Shown: one piece after another, positions 48,945 to 57,283 of the stretch
How positions within the stretch are numbered: the first letter of the stretch is position 1
How the letters are laid out: the number at the start of each line of letters is the position of its first letter
Assembly: GCA_964542745.1 (NCBI GenBank)
Contig: CAZIVR010000004.1
Span: 17,902 to 81,901, forward strand
Source of the DNA: DATKAB01 sp964542745
Lineage (GTDB): Bacteria > Eisenbacteria > RBG-16-71-46
Direction of reading: 5' to 3'
DNA length: 64,000 nucleotides
Translations under genes and position numbers: made by a program
The notes under the pieces: generated by a model
What the model saw: the letters and a program-made list of their open reading frames with translations, nothing else
What the model was told of the DNA's origin: nothing
Databases searched by the model: none

Positions 48945-49946
48945 ATGATGCGAAGGTTGCTGCCCGCCCTGCTGCTCGTCCTCACCGCGACCCCCTCCCC
49001 GGCCACCGTGCGCATCAGCGACGTGCACGACAAGGGCGTCGAGGTGAACAAGATCGTCAAGAAGGTTCGGCCCGCCGAGCCGGTCGCGCTCACGCCGGGC
49101 GAGGCGGACTCGGTCCGGCAGCGCGTCCTCAAGGAGCGCGCCGACACCGAAATCTGGCTGCAAACCTCTCCCACCTCGTACCTGGCCGCGATCGCGCGGC
49201 GCGACTTCGGGGACAAGCGCTCCCTCATGGTCGGAACCGACCCGACCAGCGAGGTGCGGGTGGACGACGCGGGCGTGATGCCGCGCCACCTGCGGGTCAC
49301 GGTGGTCGGCGATTCGTTCCGGGTCGAGACCCTCGATCCGGCGGCGACGTTCTTCGCCCGCGGCGACTCCCTGAAGAGCGCGGTGCTCCCCCCCGGCTCG
49401 ATCCGGGTCGGGCGCTTCACCCTGCGCCTCTCGCACCAGCGCTACCCGGCCATCATCGTGTTCGACCCCCAGAGCCCGCGATTGCCCGAGTACAAGGGCC
49501 TCCGCTGGTTCCCGGTGGACCCGAAGCTGCGCTTCGTGGCACCCCTCACGCCCAACCCGGAGCCCGACACCGTGGAGATCCTCTCGACGCACAGCCAGCC
49601 GCGGCAGGCGGTGCGCGCCGGTTGGTTCGTGCTCTCGATCGGAGGGAGGAAGTGCGTGCTCGAGGCGAACCGGCTGCTCGAGCCGGGAATCGGCGAGCGG
49701 GATCTCTCGGTGTTCTTCCGCGACGCCACCACCGGCAAGGAAACCTACCCGGTGGGCCGCTACCTCGACCCCGAACCGGACGCGGGCGGCTACCTGCTGG
49801 ACTTCAACAACGCCTACAACCCGGCGTGCGCGGTGTCGCCGCACTACAACTGCCCGATCCCGCCGAAGTTCAACCGGCTGAAGGTCGCGGTGCGCGCCGG
49901 GGAGATGGACCACGGCTACGCGGTGAAGGCCCCGAAGACAAAGTAG
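48945..49946 (+). CDS. exported DUF1684 protein
   Basis: A 333-residue protein with a signal peptide (about 1-21) and the DUF1684 domain in its C-terminal two thirds: EYKGLRWFPVDPKLRF, then GRYLDPEPDAGGYLLDFNNA and NPACAVSPHYNCPIPPK. The cysteines and aromatic residues of this last block are near-invariant in the family, for which no activity is established. GGAG lies 7 nt before ATG 48945. Usually annotated only by its domain; the protein is probably periplasmic. Confidence 0.88.
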   Translation: MMRRLLPALLLVLTATPSPATVRISDVHDKGVEVNKIVKKVRPAEPVALTPGEADSVRQRVLKERADTEIWLQTSPTSYLAAIARRDFGDKRSLMVGTDPTSEVRVDDAGVMPRHLRVTVVGDSFRVETLDPAATFFARGDSLKSAVLPPGSIRVGRFTLRLSHQRYPAIIVFDPQSPRLPEYKGLRWFPVDPKLRFVAPLTPNPEPDTVEILSTHSQPRQAVRAGWFVLSIGGRKCVLEANRLLEPGIGERDLSVFFRDATTGKETYPVGRYLDPEPDAGGYLLDFNNAYNPACAVSPHYNCPIPPKFNRLKVAVRAGEMDHGYAVKAPKTK

Positions 49947-50017
49947 GCACGGGCGGCGGCACGGGCGCCTGCGCCTGCGCGCCCCGGGGGGCCGTCCTTC
50001 GCTCCGATCCGGTCACG

Positions 50018-50048
50018 CGACGACCGCCCAGGCGGTCGAGGGTCGTCG
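50018..50048. terminator. nested hairpin between convergent genes
   Basis: Outer arms CGACGACC/GGTCGTCG (8 bp) enclose an inner GACCGCC/GGCGGTC stem. It lies between the DUF1684 gene and the minus-strand secreted protein. Confidence 0.5.
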
Positions 50049-50072
50049 TCGTGGACGACCGGTCACTCCAGA

Positions 50073-50798
50073 TCAGCGGTAGAGCGACTTGATCTGCCCC
50101 CACGACCTGCGCGCGACGGGAACCACGAACGGGCACCCCAGCACCTCACCCTGCCACTGCACGTAGTTGCTCATGATGGGCTGCGTGAGGAAGTGGTTCC
50201 CGACGCCCAGCGGCTGGTACAGCTCCAGGCTGTTGAGGATGATGCACACGTGGGAAGCGCAGCGGTCGCAGGCCCCGGCGCCCACGGTCGCGTCGTTGCG
50301 GATCGTGATCTTGAAGGCGTAGTACTCGGTCTGGTCGTCGGTCGGTGCGATGGCGGACGAGGGAATCGCCGCCGCGGCGCGAATCCTCGCGCCGTTGAAT
50401 CCCCACGATTGCCCGTAGGTGTAGGACACCCCGCCGACCGCGCGCCCCTGCCAGTAGTCGGCGCAGCTCTGGGAGCTGGTCGTGAAATTGAAGTCCGCCG
50501 CGACCGCGTTCGGCCGGCACGACACGGCGCTCCCCGCCTGCCACCAGCCGGGAAGCACCAGGTCCATGGAGCACAGGTCGATCACTCCCGCCATGCCGAC
50601 CAGCTGATCGAGTCCGGACGGCGGCACGAATGACGCCACCAGCGTGTGGACTCCCACGTTCGTGTCGCAGGCGAAATTGCGCTGGAATCCTCCGGAGGCG
50701 CCGCAATCGCTCCAACTCAGGTTGATCCCCGGATACGCGCGCGCGGGGGCGGGAAGCAGGGCGAGGCACAGGGCGAGCAGCAGGAGCCGTTGGGACAT
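50073..50798 (-). CDS. secreted cysteine-rich protein of unknown function
   Basis: A 241-residue exported protein: signal peptide 1-21 (PARA-YPG), then about eleven cysteines (for example ACDRCASHVC) probably in disulfides. The pattern SWSDCGASGG, NFACDTNVG, LVASFVPPSGLDQLVGM and LPGWWQ looks like a conserved family limited to Eisenbacteria-like and related genomes (my recollection, not a database result). It lacks a FlgD-like sorting domain. GGAGG stands 5 nt before ATG 50798. Confidence 0.75.
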   Translation of the reverse strand: MSQRLLLLALCLALLPAPARAYPGINLSWSDCGASGGFQRNFACDTNVGVHTLVASFVPPSGLDQLVGMAGVIDLCSMDLVLPGWWQAGSAVSCRPNAVAADFNFTTSSQSCADYWQGRAVGGVSYTYGQSWGFNGARIRAAAAIPSSAIAPTDDQTEYYAFKITIRNDATVGAGACDRCASHVCIILNSLELYQPLGVGNHFLTQPIMSNYVQWQGEVLGCPFVVPVARRSWGQIKSLYR

Positions 50799-50955
50799 GG
50801 ATTCCTCCCGGGCGTCCCGGGGCGCGGGGGGGGCGCGGCCCGGCGAACCCGAGAATTCTTCTCCCGCGGGAGGCGGAACTCAAGGCCCAATTGCTCGCGC
50901 CCGCTGGGCCTGGCCACCGGTACCTGCCGGGGCCCCTCGACGCCCGCGATCCGGT

Positions 50956-51861
50956 CTACCGCTCCTCTTCCCACTGGGCGGGAGCGATCGCGGGCCCCTT
51001 TTCGCGCCGCGCCAGCAGGATGCGCGGGCGCCCCGCCAGATCGTCGCGCAGGTCCACGCCGCTCCAGTCGTGGGCGCCCTCGAGCCAGCCGGCGACCTCG
51101 CGGGCGCGCGCCTCGGCCAGCTCGAGCGCGAGCAGTCCGCCCGCCACCAGGTGGCGCGGGGCCTCCTCGACGATGGTCCGCAGGTCCTCGAGCCCGCTCT
51201 CGCCCGAGAACAGCGCTTCCGCGGGCTCGTGGTCGCGCACGTCGGCGGGAAGCTCGCCGGCCTCGGACTCCGCGATGTAGGGCGGATTCGAGACCACGAC
51301 CTCGAAGCGGTCGTCCGCGCCCACCGCTTCGAACCAGTCCCCGGCGGCGAACGTCACGCGCTCGGCGAGGCCCAGGGTCCGGGCGTTGGCGCGGGCCGCG
51401 TCGAGTGCCGCCGGGCTCGCGTCGGTCGCGGTCACCACGGCTTCGGGCCACTCGCGCGCGACGCTCAGGGCGATGGCGCCGGAGCCGGTGCCGAGATCGA
51501 GCACGCGCGGGGCGGGCCAGCGCGCGAGTTCCTCCCGCAGCACGGCGAGCACCGCCTCCACGAGCTGCTCGGTCTCGGGGCGCGGAACCAGCACGGCGGG
51601 CCCGACGTCGAGATCCAGCGAGCGGAACGCGGCGCGCCCGGTGATGTACTGGACCGGCTGCCCCGCCACACGGCGGGCGAGCCAGGCGTCGAGCCGCTTC
51701 CAATGTTCGGCCGCCATCGGCTCGTGTCGCCGCAGCGCCAGATCGGCGCGCCCGACCCCGAGCAGGCGGCTCAGCAGCTCCGCGGCGTCGCTCTCGGCGG
51801 TGGGCAGCGCGGAGAGGCGCGAGCGGGCGGAGCGCAGGGCGTCACCGACGGTTCGGTCCAT
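50956..51861 (-). CDS. prmC: peptide chain release factor N5-glutamine methyltransferase
   Basis: Methylates the glutamine of the GGQ loop in release factors such as PrfA, encoded 2.3 kb upstream in the same direction. The 301-residue protein has the PrmC N-terminal helical domain, VPRPETE (93-99), the SAM loop DLGTGSGAIA (122-131) and the catalytic NPPYIAESE (NPPY 192-195). ATG 51861 is preferred to the ATG at 51882, because a -10-like TATGCT sits between them and the family N-terminus fits. Confidence 0.93.
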   Translation of the reverse strand: MDRTVGDALRSARSRLSALPTAESDAAELLSRLLGVGRADLALRRHEPMAAEHWKRLDAWLARRVAGQPVQYITGRAAFRSLDLDVGPAVLVPRPETEQLVEAVLAVLREELARWPAPRVLDLGTGSGAIALSVAREWPEAVVTATDASPAALDAARANARTLGLAERVTFAAGDWFEAVGADDRFEVVVSNPPYIAESEAGELPADVRDHEPAEALFSGESGLEDLRTIVEEAPRHLVAGGLLALELAEARAREVAGWLEGAHDWSGVDLRDDLAGRPRILLARREKGPAIAPAQWEEER

Positions 51862-51869
51862 GGGGGCAC

Positions 51870-51875
51870 AGCATA
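51870..51875 (-). promoter_or_regulatory. -10-like TATGCT, putative leaderless promoter of prmC
   Basis: On the minus strand TATGCT ends 8 nt before ATG 51861. No ribosome-binding site. Confidence 0.45.
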
Positions 51876-51919
51876 GCGGCATCGGCCGGGGGCGGCGGCC
51901 GGCACGCCGGCCGCCCCGA

Positions 51920-52051
51920 TCAATCCTCGCGCCCCGGCTGCGCCGGAACCCGGAACAGCCACGGCATCCAGCCGTACCAGCGCGCGAGGTCGCGCAGGTC
52001 CGGAACGTCGAACACGGGCGGTCTCCGCCGGGGGCGGAAGGCGCCGGCCAC
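51920..52051 (-). CDS. possible 43-residue basic/aromatic microprotein
   Basis: A GTG-started frame (no clear ribosome-binding site) that encodes an Arg/Pro-rich start and the amphipathic segment DLRDLARWYGWMPWLFRVP. It would follow the 39-residue gene directly. Real coding is uncertain. Confidence 0.3.
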   Translation of the reverse strand: MAGAFRPRRRPPVFDVPDLRDLARWYGWMPWLFRVPAQPGRED

Positions 52052-52070
52052 GAGGGCCTGGCGGCGACGC

Positions 52071-52190
52071 CTAGTAGTGAGGGGGCAGCGCGTCGTGGAT
52101 GAGCTCGACGATCTTGATCACGAAGACGATCGCGGCCACGGTCAGGGTGATCACGATCCCGAGCTTCGTGGGTTCGGTGTTCGGATCCAT
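52071..52190 (-). CDS. 39-residue single-span membrane microprotein
   Basis: Starts MDPNTEPTKLG and has one hydrophobic helix (about 11-31), then HDALPPHY. AGGAACG precedes ATG 52190. It is 14 nt after the previous small gene. No family recognised. The clean site, spacing and helix support a real gene. Confidence 0.55.
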   Translation of the reverse strand: MDPNTEPTKLGIVITLTVAAIVFVIKIVELIHDALPPHY

Positions 52191-52204
52191 CGTGCGTTCC
52201 TTTC

Positions 52205-52372
52205 CTAGCCGCCCGAGGCGAGATCCATGAGCATGATGAAGCACGCGCCCACGACCACCGCGGCCCCGGCCACGCCCCCCGCTCCCAGCACTTCGCCGAA
52301 GTAGCGGAATCCCAGTCCGCAGGCGACCGCCGCGGCGGCTCCCCACCAGCGATTCATGTCCGTTCCATCCAT
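52205..52372 (-). CDS. 55-residue two-span membrane microprotein
   Basis: Starts MDGTDMNRWWG and contains two hydrophobic, glycine/alanine-rich stretches (about 10-25 and 30-50). GGGAG lies 7 nt before ATG 52372. It sits between two other small membrane genes with short gaps. Function unknown. Confidence 0.55.
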   Translation of the reverse strand: MDGTDMNRWWGAAAAVACGLGFRYFGEVLGAGGVAGAAVVVGACFIMLMDLASGG

Positions 52373-52395
52373 GGCGTTTCTCCCGTCCCGGGGAC

Positions 52396-52653
52396 TCAGG
52401 GTTCAGCGATCAACAGCGTGCAGCTCATCAGCACGAGGAACAGGCCGACCCCGGTTCCGGCCGTGGCCACACCGATGGCGCAGCCCAGGAACTGCACGGT
52501 GCGCGCGAGGGTCGCGGCTTCGCTCGAGGCTCCGGCACGTGCGGTCCCCGCGCCCAGCGCGAGCGAGACCATCGCGACCACCGCGACCGCCGCGACCGAC
52601 ACCACCCACGCCCGGGCTCGGGCCCGGCCGGCCCTGCGTTCCATCCCTGGCAT
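52396..52653 (-). CDS. 85-residue two-span membrane protein
   Basis: A basic N-terminus is followed by a hydrophobic signal-like helix (about 17-39, ending in TARAG, possibly cleaved) and a second helix with many Gly residues (about 52-82). GGAGGAG lies 9 nt before ATG 52653. First of three very small membrane genes in a row. Unknown function. Confidence 0.62.
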   Translation of the reverse strand: MPGMERRAGRARARAWVVSVAAVAVVAMVSLALGAGTARAGASSEAATLARTVQFLGCAIGVATAGTGVGLFLVLMSCTLLIAEP

Positions 52654-52702
52654 CCGACTCACCTCCTCCCCTCCCGATTCCGCCGCGGCGGTGCGGCCCG
52701 CT

Positions 52703-53395
52703 TCAGGGAAGCGGGCTCATGCCGCGCAGCAGGTCCATGGTCCACCAGATCGCGATCCGTCCCGCGCCGACCGCGAGCAGCGTGATGCCGAGCGCCCCCG
52801 CGAACGGCGGGCCCTGCGAGCGCACCGCCCACGCGGTGCCGAGAATCCTCGCCAGCGCGAGCAGTCCGAAGCTGCCGAAGGCGACGCGCACCCCCGGCTC
52901 GGCGGCCAGCGCGCCCGCGTCGGCGTTCGGCAGCGCGCGGAAACCGACGAGCAGGGCGATCCAGGGCCCGCGGGCGCCCTCCTCCGCGAACCGGAACAGG
53001 CTCTCGGCCAACGCGTCGCACAGCGAGAGCGTCAGGATCGAGACCCAGAGCGGCCCGACGCGAACGGAGCGGCCGAGGGCCCGCCAGGCCAGCGCGTGGA
53101 ACGCCGCCTCGCCGAGCTGGGCGAGGAAGCGACCCAGAAGTGCGGCCAGCGTCACCGCGGCCAGCGCTCCGCCCGAAACGATGCCCCCCATCGCCGCGGC
53201 GAGGCGGAACTGCGAGACGTCGAACCACAGCGCCCCCACCACCGCGAACCAGAGCACGGTGCCCCGGCCGCCGCGCCCCGGCCGCGCCGGCTCGGTCGTC
53301 GGCGCGTGGCGCTCCGGCGGCCCCGGCGCTTCCGCGCCGCGCTCCCGCCCCTCCTCGAGTTCGGCGCCGCGACCCTCCCGATGCGTCCGGATCAC
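52703..53395 (-). CDS. polytopic membrane protein of unknown function
   Basis: A 230-residue protein: a polar, charged N-terminus of about 45 residues and then about five hydrophobic segments (48-65, 70-95, 105-130, 140-160, 180-215). The layout is like Yip1-type membrane proteins, but I cannot confirm this. The GTG overlaps the stop of the thioredoxin-like gene (GTGA), so the two are coupled. Confidence 0.75.
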   Translation of the reverse strand: MIRTHREGRGAELEEGRERGAEAPGPPERHAPTTEPARPGRGGRGTVLWFAVVGALWFDVSQFRLAAAMGGIVSGGALAAVTLAALLGRFLAQLGEAAFHALAWRALGRSVRVGPLWVSILTLSLCDALAESLFRFAEEGARGPWIALLVGFRALPNADAGALAAEPGVRVAFGSFGLLALARILGTAWAVRSQGPPFAGALGITLLAVGAGRIAIWWTMDLLRGMSPLP

Positions 53396-53997
53396 TCGGG
53401 CTCCTCCTCCCCCGCGCTCCCGCGCGTGAGGCCGAAGGCGGCGAGCCGCTCGACCGCTTCGCCGGCGCTCGCGAGCGGCGGCAGCGTCCGTCGCAGCCGC
53501 GATCCGGCGTCGAAGCACATCACTTCCCCGTAGACGCGGTGTCCCCAGCGGTGCCGCCAGCGGCCGTCGCGGTCCCAGCGCGACTCGTCGGCCTCGGTTC
53601 GCGCGAGCGCCCCATCGGGGGGCGCGTCGCCCGTGTCCACGAGCAGCGCGGTGACGCGCACGGCGGCCCCGGTCCGCTCGCGCGCCTCGGCGAGGCCGCG
53701 CAGGCTGGTGAGGCAGTGGCCGCAGCGCGGATGCACGGCCACGACCCAGCGTTCGCGGTAGGCCGCGGGCAGGGCGCGCCCCCGGTCGAGGCTCGGGAAC
53801 CAGCCGTCGTGCCATCGCGGGCGCTCCCGGTACTGGACCCGGCTCAGGCCCCACGCCGCGCCGAGCGACAGCAGCAGCAGGACCAGGAAGCCGAAGCCCG
53901 CGACGGTGACGCGGGTGACGCGGGTGACGCGGTTCGGAGCGGAGCGCACTCGAGCGACCTCCCGAAGCGGGGACGAGGCTTCGGGGAACGGCAGCAT
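53392..53997 (-). CDS. membrane-anchored thioredoxin-like protein
   Basis: A 201-residue protein with one N-terminal membrane helix (about 28-45) and an exported thioredoxin-like domain. The active-site-like motif is HPRCGHCLTSLRGL (CGHC), after the strand ERWVVAVH. The rest is short for a thioredoxin fold but contains the expected strands (VRVTALLVDTG, EVMCFDAG). It may act in disulfide or redox chemistry in the periplasm. The start is uncertain; ATG 53997 was taken, and a GTG at 54090 would extend it by 31 residues. Confidence 0.72.
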   Translation of the reverse strand: MLPFPEASSPLREVARVRSAPNRVTRVTRVTVAGFGFLVLLLLSLGAAWGLSRVQYRERPRWHDGWFPSLDRGRALPAAYRERWVVAVHPRCGHCLTSLRGLAEARERTGAAVRVTALLVDTGDAPPDGALARTEADESRWDRDGRWRHRWGHRVYGEVMCFDAGSRLRRTLPPLASAGEAVERLAAFGLTRGSAGEEEPE

Positions 53998-54164
53998 GGC
54001 GCGTGCCCGGCCGGGAGCGTGCCGGGGACCCGCGCGTACGAGCGGCTTGCGCGGAGTCCTCCCGCGCGGCCCCGGCGCCGGGGTCGGCACGCCGGGCGCG
54101 GACGCGACACCGAGGTTGGCGCCTCGCGGACCGCGGTGCGCTCAGGACCCGGGACGGGCCCGCT

Positions 54165-55244
54165 TCAGGAACCGGTCTCGGCCCCCATCGCCGCCAGCCG
54201 CTCGGCCGTGTCGGCCACCAGCAGGGCGTCGCTCATCTCGTCGAGGTCGCCTTCCATGAAGCCGGCGAGCGAGTGGAGCGTGAGGTTGATGCGGTGGTCG
54301 GTGACCCGGCTCTGCGGGAAGTTGTAGGTGCGGATCTTGGCGCTGCGATCGCCCGTGGAGACCTGCGACTTGCGCTGCGCGGCGTACTTGGCCTGCGCTT
54401 CCTGCAGCCGGGCGTCGTAGAGCCGCGCGCGCAGCACCTTCATGGCCTTCGCCTTGTTCTTGATCTGCGAGCGCTCGTCCTGGCAGGTCACGACCACCCC
54501 GGTGGGCACGTGGGTGATGCGCACCGCGGAGTCGGTGGTGTTGACGCCCTGCCCGCCCTTGCCGCCCGCGCGGTAGACGTCCACGCGCAGGTCGTTCTCC
54601 TTGATCTCGATGTCCACGTCCTCGACCTCGGGAAGCACCGCCACGGTGGCGGCCGAGGTGTGGATGCGCCCCGAGGCCTCGGTGGCGGGAACGCGCTGCA
54701 CCCGGTGGACCCCCGACTCGAACTTCATGCGGCGGTAGACGCCGTCGCCGATCAGGCTGAAGACGATCTCCTTGAGCCCGCCGGCTTCCGCCTCCGCGAC
54801 GCTCAGCACCTCGCGCTTCCAGCCCTTGCGCTCGGCGTGCTTCGAGTACATGCGGTAGAGGTCGGCGGCGAACAGCGCGGCCTCCTCGCCGCCCACCCCG
54901 CCGCGGATCTCGACGATCACGTTCTTGTCGTCGTCCGGGTCGCGCGGCACCAGCAGCCGCTTGAGCTCGTCCTCGAGCGCCGCGAGGCGCGCGCGCAGCT
55001 CGGGCAGCTCGGCGCGCGCCATCTCGGCGAGCTCCGCGTCGTCCGAGGCGGCGGCCGCCTCGTCCTCGGCGACGGTGCGCGCGACGCGCCGGTGCTCCTC
55101 CAGCGCGCGCACCGTGTCCTCGAGCCGGGAGCGCTCGCGCGAGAGGTCGCGCAGGCGGCGCGGGTCGGCCGCCACCTCGGGCGTGCCGAGCTGCGCGGTC
55201 AGCTCCGCGAAGCGGGCCTCGACCTTCTTGAGCGCGTCCCACAT
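54165..55244 (-). CDS. prfA: peptide chain release factor 1
   Basis: Terminates translation at UAA and UAG. The 359-residue protein has the codon-recognition PAT (186-188, the PxT of RF1) and the GGQ loop at 230-232, the substrate of PrmC. Overall length is standard. It follows DUF1385 and rpmE in the same direction, the common rpmE-(DUF1385)-prfA-prmC order, here broken by about 2.3 kb of inserted genes before prmC. Confidence 0.96.
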   Translation of the reverse strand: MWDALKKVEARFAELTAQLGTPEVAADPRRLRDLSRERSRLEDTVRALEEHRRVARTVAEDEAAAASDDAELAEMARAELPELRARLAALEDELKRLLVPRDPDDDKNVIVEIRGGVGGEEAALFAADLYRMYSKHAERKGWKREVLSVAEAEAGGLKEIVFSLIGDGVYRRMKFESGVHRVQRVPATEASGRIHTSAATVAVLPEVEDVDIEIKENDLRVDVYRAGGKGGQGVNTTDSAVRITHVPTGVVVTCQDERSQIKNKAKAMKVLRARLYDARLQEAQAKYAAQRKSQVSTGDRSAKIRTYNFPQSRVTDHRINLTLHSLAGFMEGDLDEMSDALLVADTAERLAAMGAETGS

Positions 55245-55310
55245 CTCAGGCGTCTCCCCTGGCGGCGCCCGCGCGTCCCGGGCGCCCCTCGCGGATCGCG
55301 GCCGTGGCCC

Positions 55311-56240
55311 TCACTGGACGAACTGCACTTCCGGCGCGCCCTCGCGGGCGCGGGCGTCGGCCAGGGCCTCGTCGTCGCGCACCTTCTCGAGCGCCGCGAT
55401 CGCCACCGCGCACATCTCGAGGTCGGGCTCGCGGGTGGTGAGCCGCTGGAACTGGAGCCCGGGCCAGATCAGGGCCTTCACGAACGGCCGGTGCGCGTGC
55501 TTGCCCGAAAGCCGGATGAACTCGAACGCCACGCCGGCGATCAGCGGCATGCAGGCGATGCGGAGCAGGTGGTCGCCCACGCCCTTCGGCTTCCCGATGA
55601 ACGTGAAGACCACGATGCTGGTGACCACGACGAGGAACAGGAACGACGTGCCGCAGCGCGGGTGGAACCGGGTGAAGGACTGCACGCTCTCCGGGGTGAG
55701 CGGGGCGCCGTTCTCGAGGGCGTGGATCGCCTTGTGCTCGGCGCCGTGGAAGCCGAGCACGCGCGCCATCTCCTTCCACTGGCTGATGAGCAGCAGGTAG
55801 AGCACGAAGGCCACCAGCCGGAAGAGCCCGTCCACGAGGCCGAAGCCGACCCGGTCGTGGAAGCCGAGCCAGCCGGTGAGCCGGGCCGGCAGCACCACGA
55901 ACAGGAGCAAGCCGATCCCGAGCGAGAGCACGAGCGTGACCGCCTGCGCCGCGCCCTGCCACCACGGCGCCTTCTCACCCTCCTTGCCCTCCTCGCGGGA
56001 GGCCTCGTCGGCGCTGAAGTTGAGCGCGGTCATGCCGAGGTAGAGGGTCTCGAAGAGCGACACGGCCCCCCGCACCACGGGCAGGCCGAGCGGTTTCACG
56101 CGGCGGGTGATCGAGGTGAAGCGCCGCTCGAGGAACGCGATCGCGCCGTCCGGACGGCGCACCGCCACCGCGACGCGCGAGGGGGATCGCATCATCACGC
56201 CCTCGATCACGGCCTGTCCGCCGACGGGTAGGAACGGCAT
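55311..56240 (-). CDS. DUF1385 (YqhQ-like) membrane protein
   Basis: A 309-residue protein with the family signature at its N-terminus, GGQAVIEGVMMRSP, and the metal-enzyme-like FHGAEHKAIHALENG and RCGTSFLF motifs between four or so hydrophobic segments. DUF1385 genes very often stand between rpmE and prfA. Biochemical function is not established. The ATG 56240 gives the normal start MPFLPVGGQAV; no good ribosome-binding site is seen. Confidence 0.92.
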   Translation of the reverse strand: MPFLPVGGQAVIEGVMMRSPSRVAVAVRRPDGAIAFLERRFTSITRRVKPLGLPVVRGAVSLFETLYLGMTALNFSADEASREEGKEGEKAPWWQGAAQAVTLVLSLGIGLLLFVVLPARLTGWLGFHDRVGFGLVDGLFRLVAFVLYLLLISQWKEMARVLGFHGAEHKAIHALENGAPLTPESVQSFTRFHPRCGTSFLFLVVVTSIVVFTFIGKPKGVGDHLLRIACMPLIAGVAFEFIRLSGKHAHRPFVKALIWPGLQFQRLTTREPDLEMCAVAIAALEKVRDDEALADARAREGAPEVQFVQ

Positions 56241-56313
56241 GGGTCGCTCCGCTGTGGGTCGTACGCGCGCGGATCGCGCCCCGCTCCGCAGGGCGCGCCC
56301 CGAACGCACGAAC

Positions 56314-56348
56314 GGCCCCCGCCGGACGCGCGGTCCGGTGCGGGGGCC
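56314..56348 (-). terminator. GC hairpin after rpmE
   Basis: GGCCCCCG...CCGGAC pairs with GTCCGG...CGGGGGCC with one bulge, 13 nt after the rpmE stop. The T content after it is low, so it may only attenuate read-through into DUF1385. Confidence 0.4.
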
Positions 56349-56360
56349 GATCGAAGGACG

Positions 56361-56606
56361 CTACTGGTTCGCGGTCTCGGCTTCCGACTTCTGCCCGTAC
56401 TTGCGGCGGAAGCGCTCGACGCGTCCGGCCTTGTCGATGAGCTTCTGCTTGCCGGTGTAGAAAGGATGGCAGTTGGCGCAGATGTCGAGGTGCACCTTGC
56501 CGTCCGCGGTGGCCGGCGTGAGCGTGGTGCGCGTCTCCCACTCGCTGCTGCAGCCGTAGCAGTGGAAGCGGCGCGTCTCGTAAACGGGATGGATCCCGGC
56601 CTTCAT
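56361..56606 (-). CDS. rpmE: 50S ribosomal protein L31, zinc-binding type
   Basis: An 81-residue L31. Two CxxC pairs (FHCYGCSS and ICANCHPF) mark the zinc-holding form, with the conserved KAGIHPVY start and CHPFYTGKQKLIDKAGRVERF. AGGAGG precedes ATG 56606. The tail after residue 72 is longer than usual and acidic. Confidence 0.95.
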   Translation of the reverse strand: MKAGIHPVYETRRFHCYGCSSEWETRTTLTPATADGKVHLDICANCHPFYTGKQKLIDKAGRVERFRRKYGQKSEAETANQ

Positions 56607-56806
56607 GACGAAACCTCCTGATCGGCGGCGTTCCCGGGCCTGCCCGCCCTCGGCGAGTCCTGGGGCCCGGCGCTCCGCGCGGGTGGTGAAGCGGCGGGAG
56701 ACTATGCGTCAGGGCGAGGGGAGCGGTCAAATCCGCCGTGCGAGCGGGCCGGACGGCCTTCGGGGGGCGGTCTCGCGGGTGTCCGGGCGCCGGGGGCGCC
56801 CGCAGC

Positions 56807-57250
56807 TCACCGGCCCGGACCCCCTCGTGGCGCCGCCTCCGGGGGAGCGTCCACCAGCCACGCCACGGCGGCGGCCTCGTCGCGAAAGACCGCGAAGGTC
56901 ATGGGCAGCGCCCCGGAGGCCATGGACTCGAACATGCGCGAAATGCCGAACTCGACGTCGCGCGTGGCGATCGCGCCCACCCGAATCCCCGCGCCCGCGG
57001 CCGGCGCGCTCTGGGCGCCGAGCGAGTTCACGAGCGAGGAGAGCTCCGCCCGGAACCAGTCCGAGAGGTCGGCCTCGCGGAAATCCCAGAGCCGGTGCCT
57101 GCCGGGATGTCCCCTGGCGGCCCGCGCCTGGGCCTCGATCGCCGCCCGCATCGGGAGCCGGCCGCGCACGCGAATCCACACGAACCCGTGCGTCGCGTCC
57201 ACCTCGATCTCGAGCGAACCCTCTCGCAACCCTTCAGAATCCCGGATCAT
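56807..57250 (-). CDS. STAS/SpoIIAA-like protein, paralogue 2
   Basis: A 147-residue protein clearly related to the next gene upstream: GRHRLWDFREADLS, ISRMFESMASG and MTFAVFRDEAAAVAWL. The fold is probably SpoIIAA-like (STAS), as in small single-domain regulators or lipid-binding proteins. No phosphorylatable serine motif can be assigned. It starts 33 nt after its paralogue and has a glycine/proline-rich tail. Confidence 0.75.
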   Translation of the reverse strand: MIRDSEGLREGSLEIEVDATHGFVWIRVRGRLPMRAAIEAQARAARGHPGRHRLWDFREADLSDWFRAELSSLVNSLGAQSAPAAGAGIRVGAIATRDVEFGISRMFESMASGALPMTFAVFRDEAAAVAWLVDAPPEAAPRGGPGR

Positions 57251-57283
57251 GCACGGCCTCCCCGGTGGAAACCCCGGCCGAAG

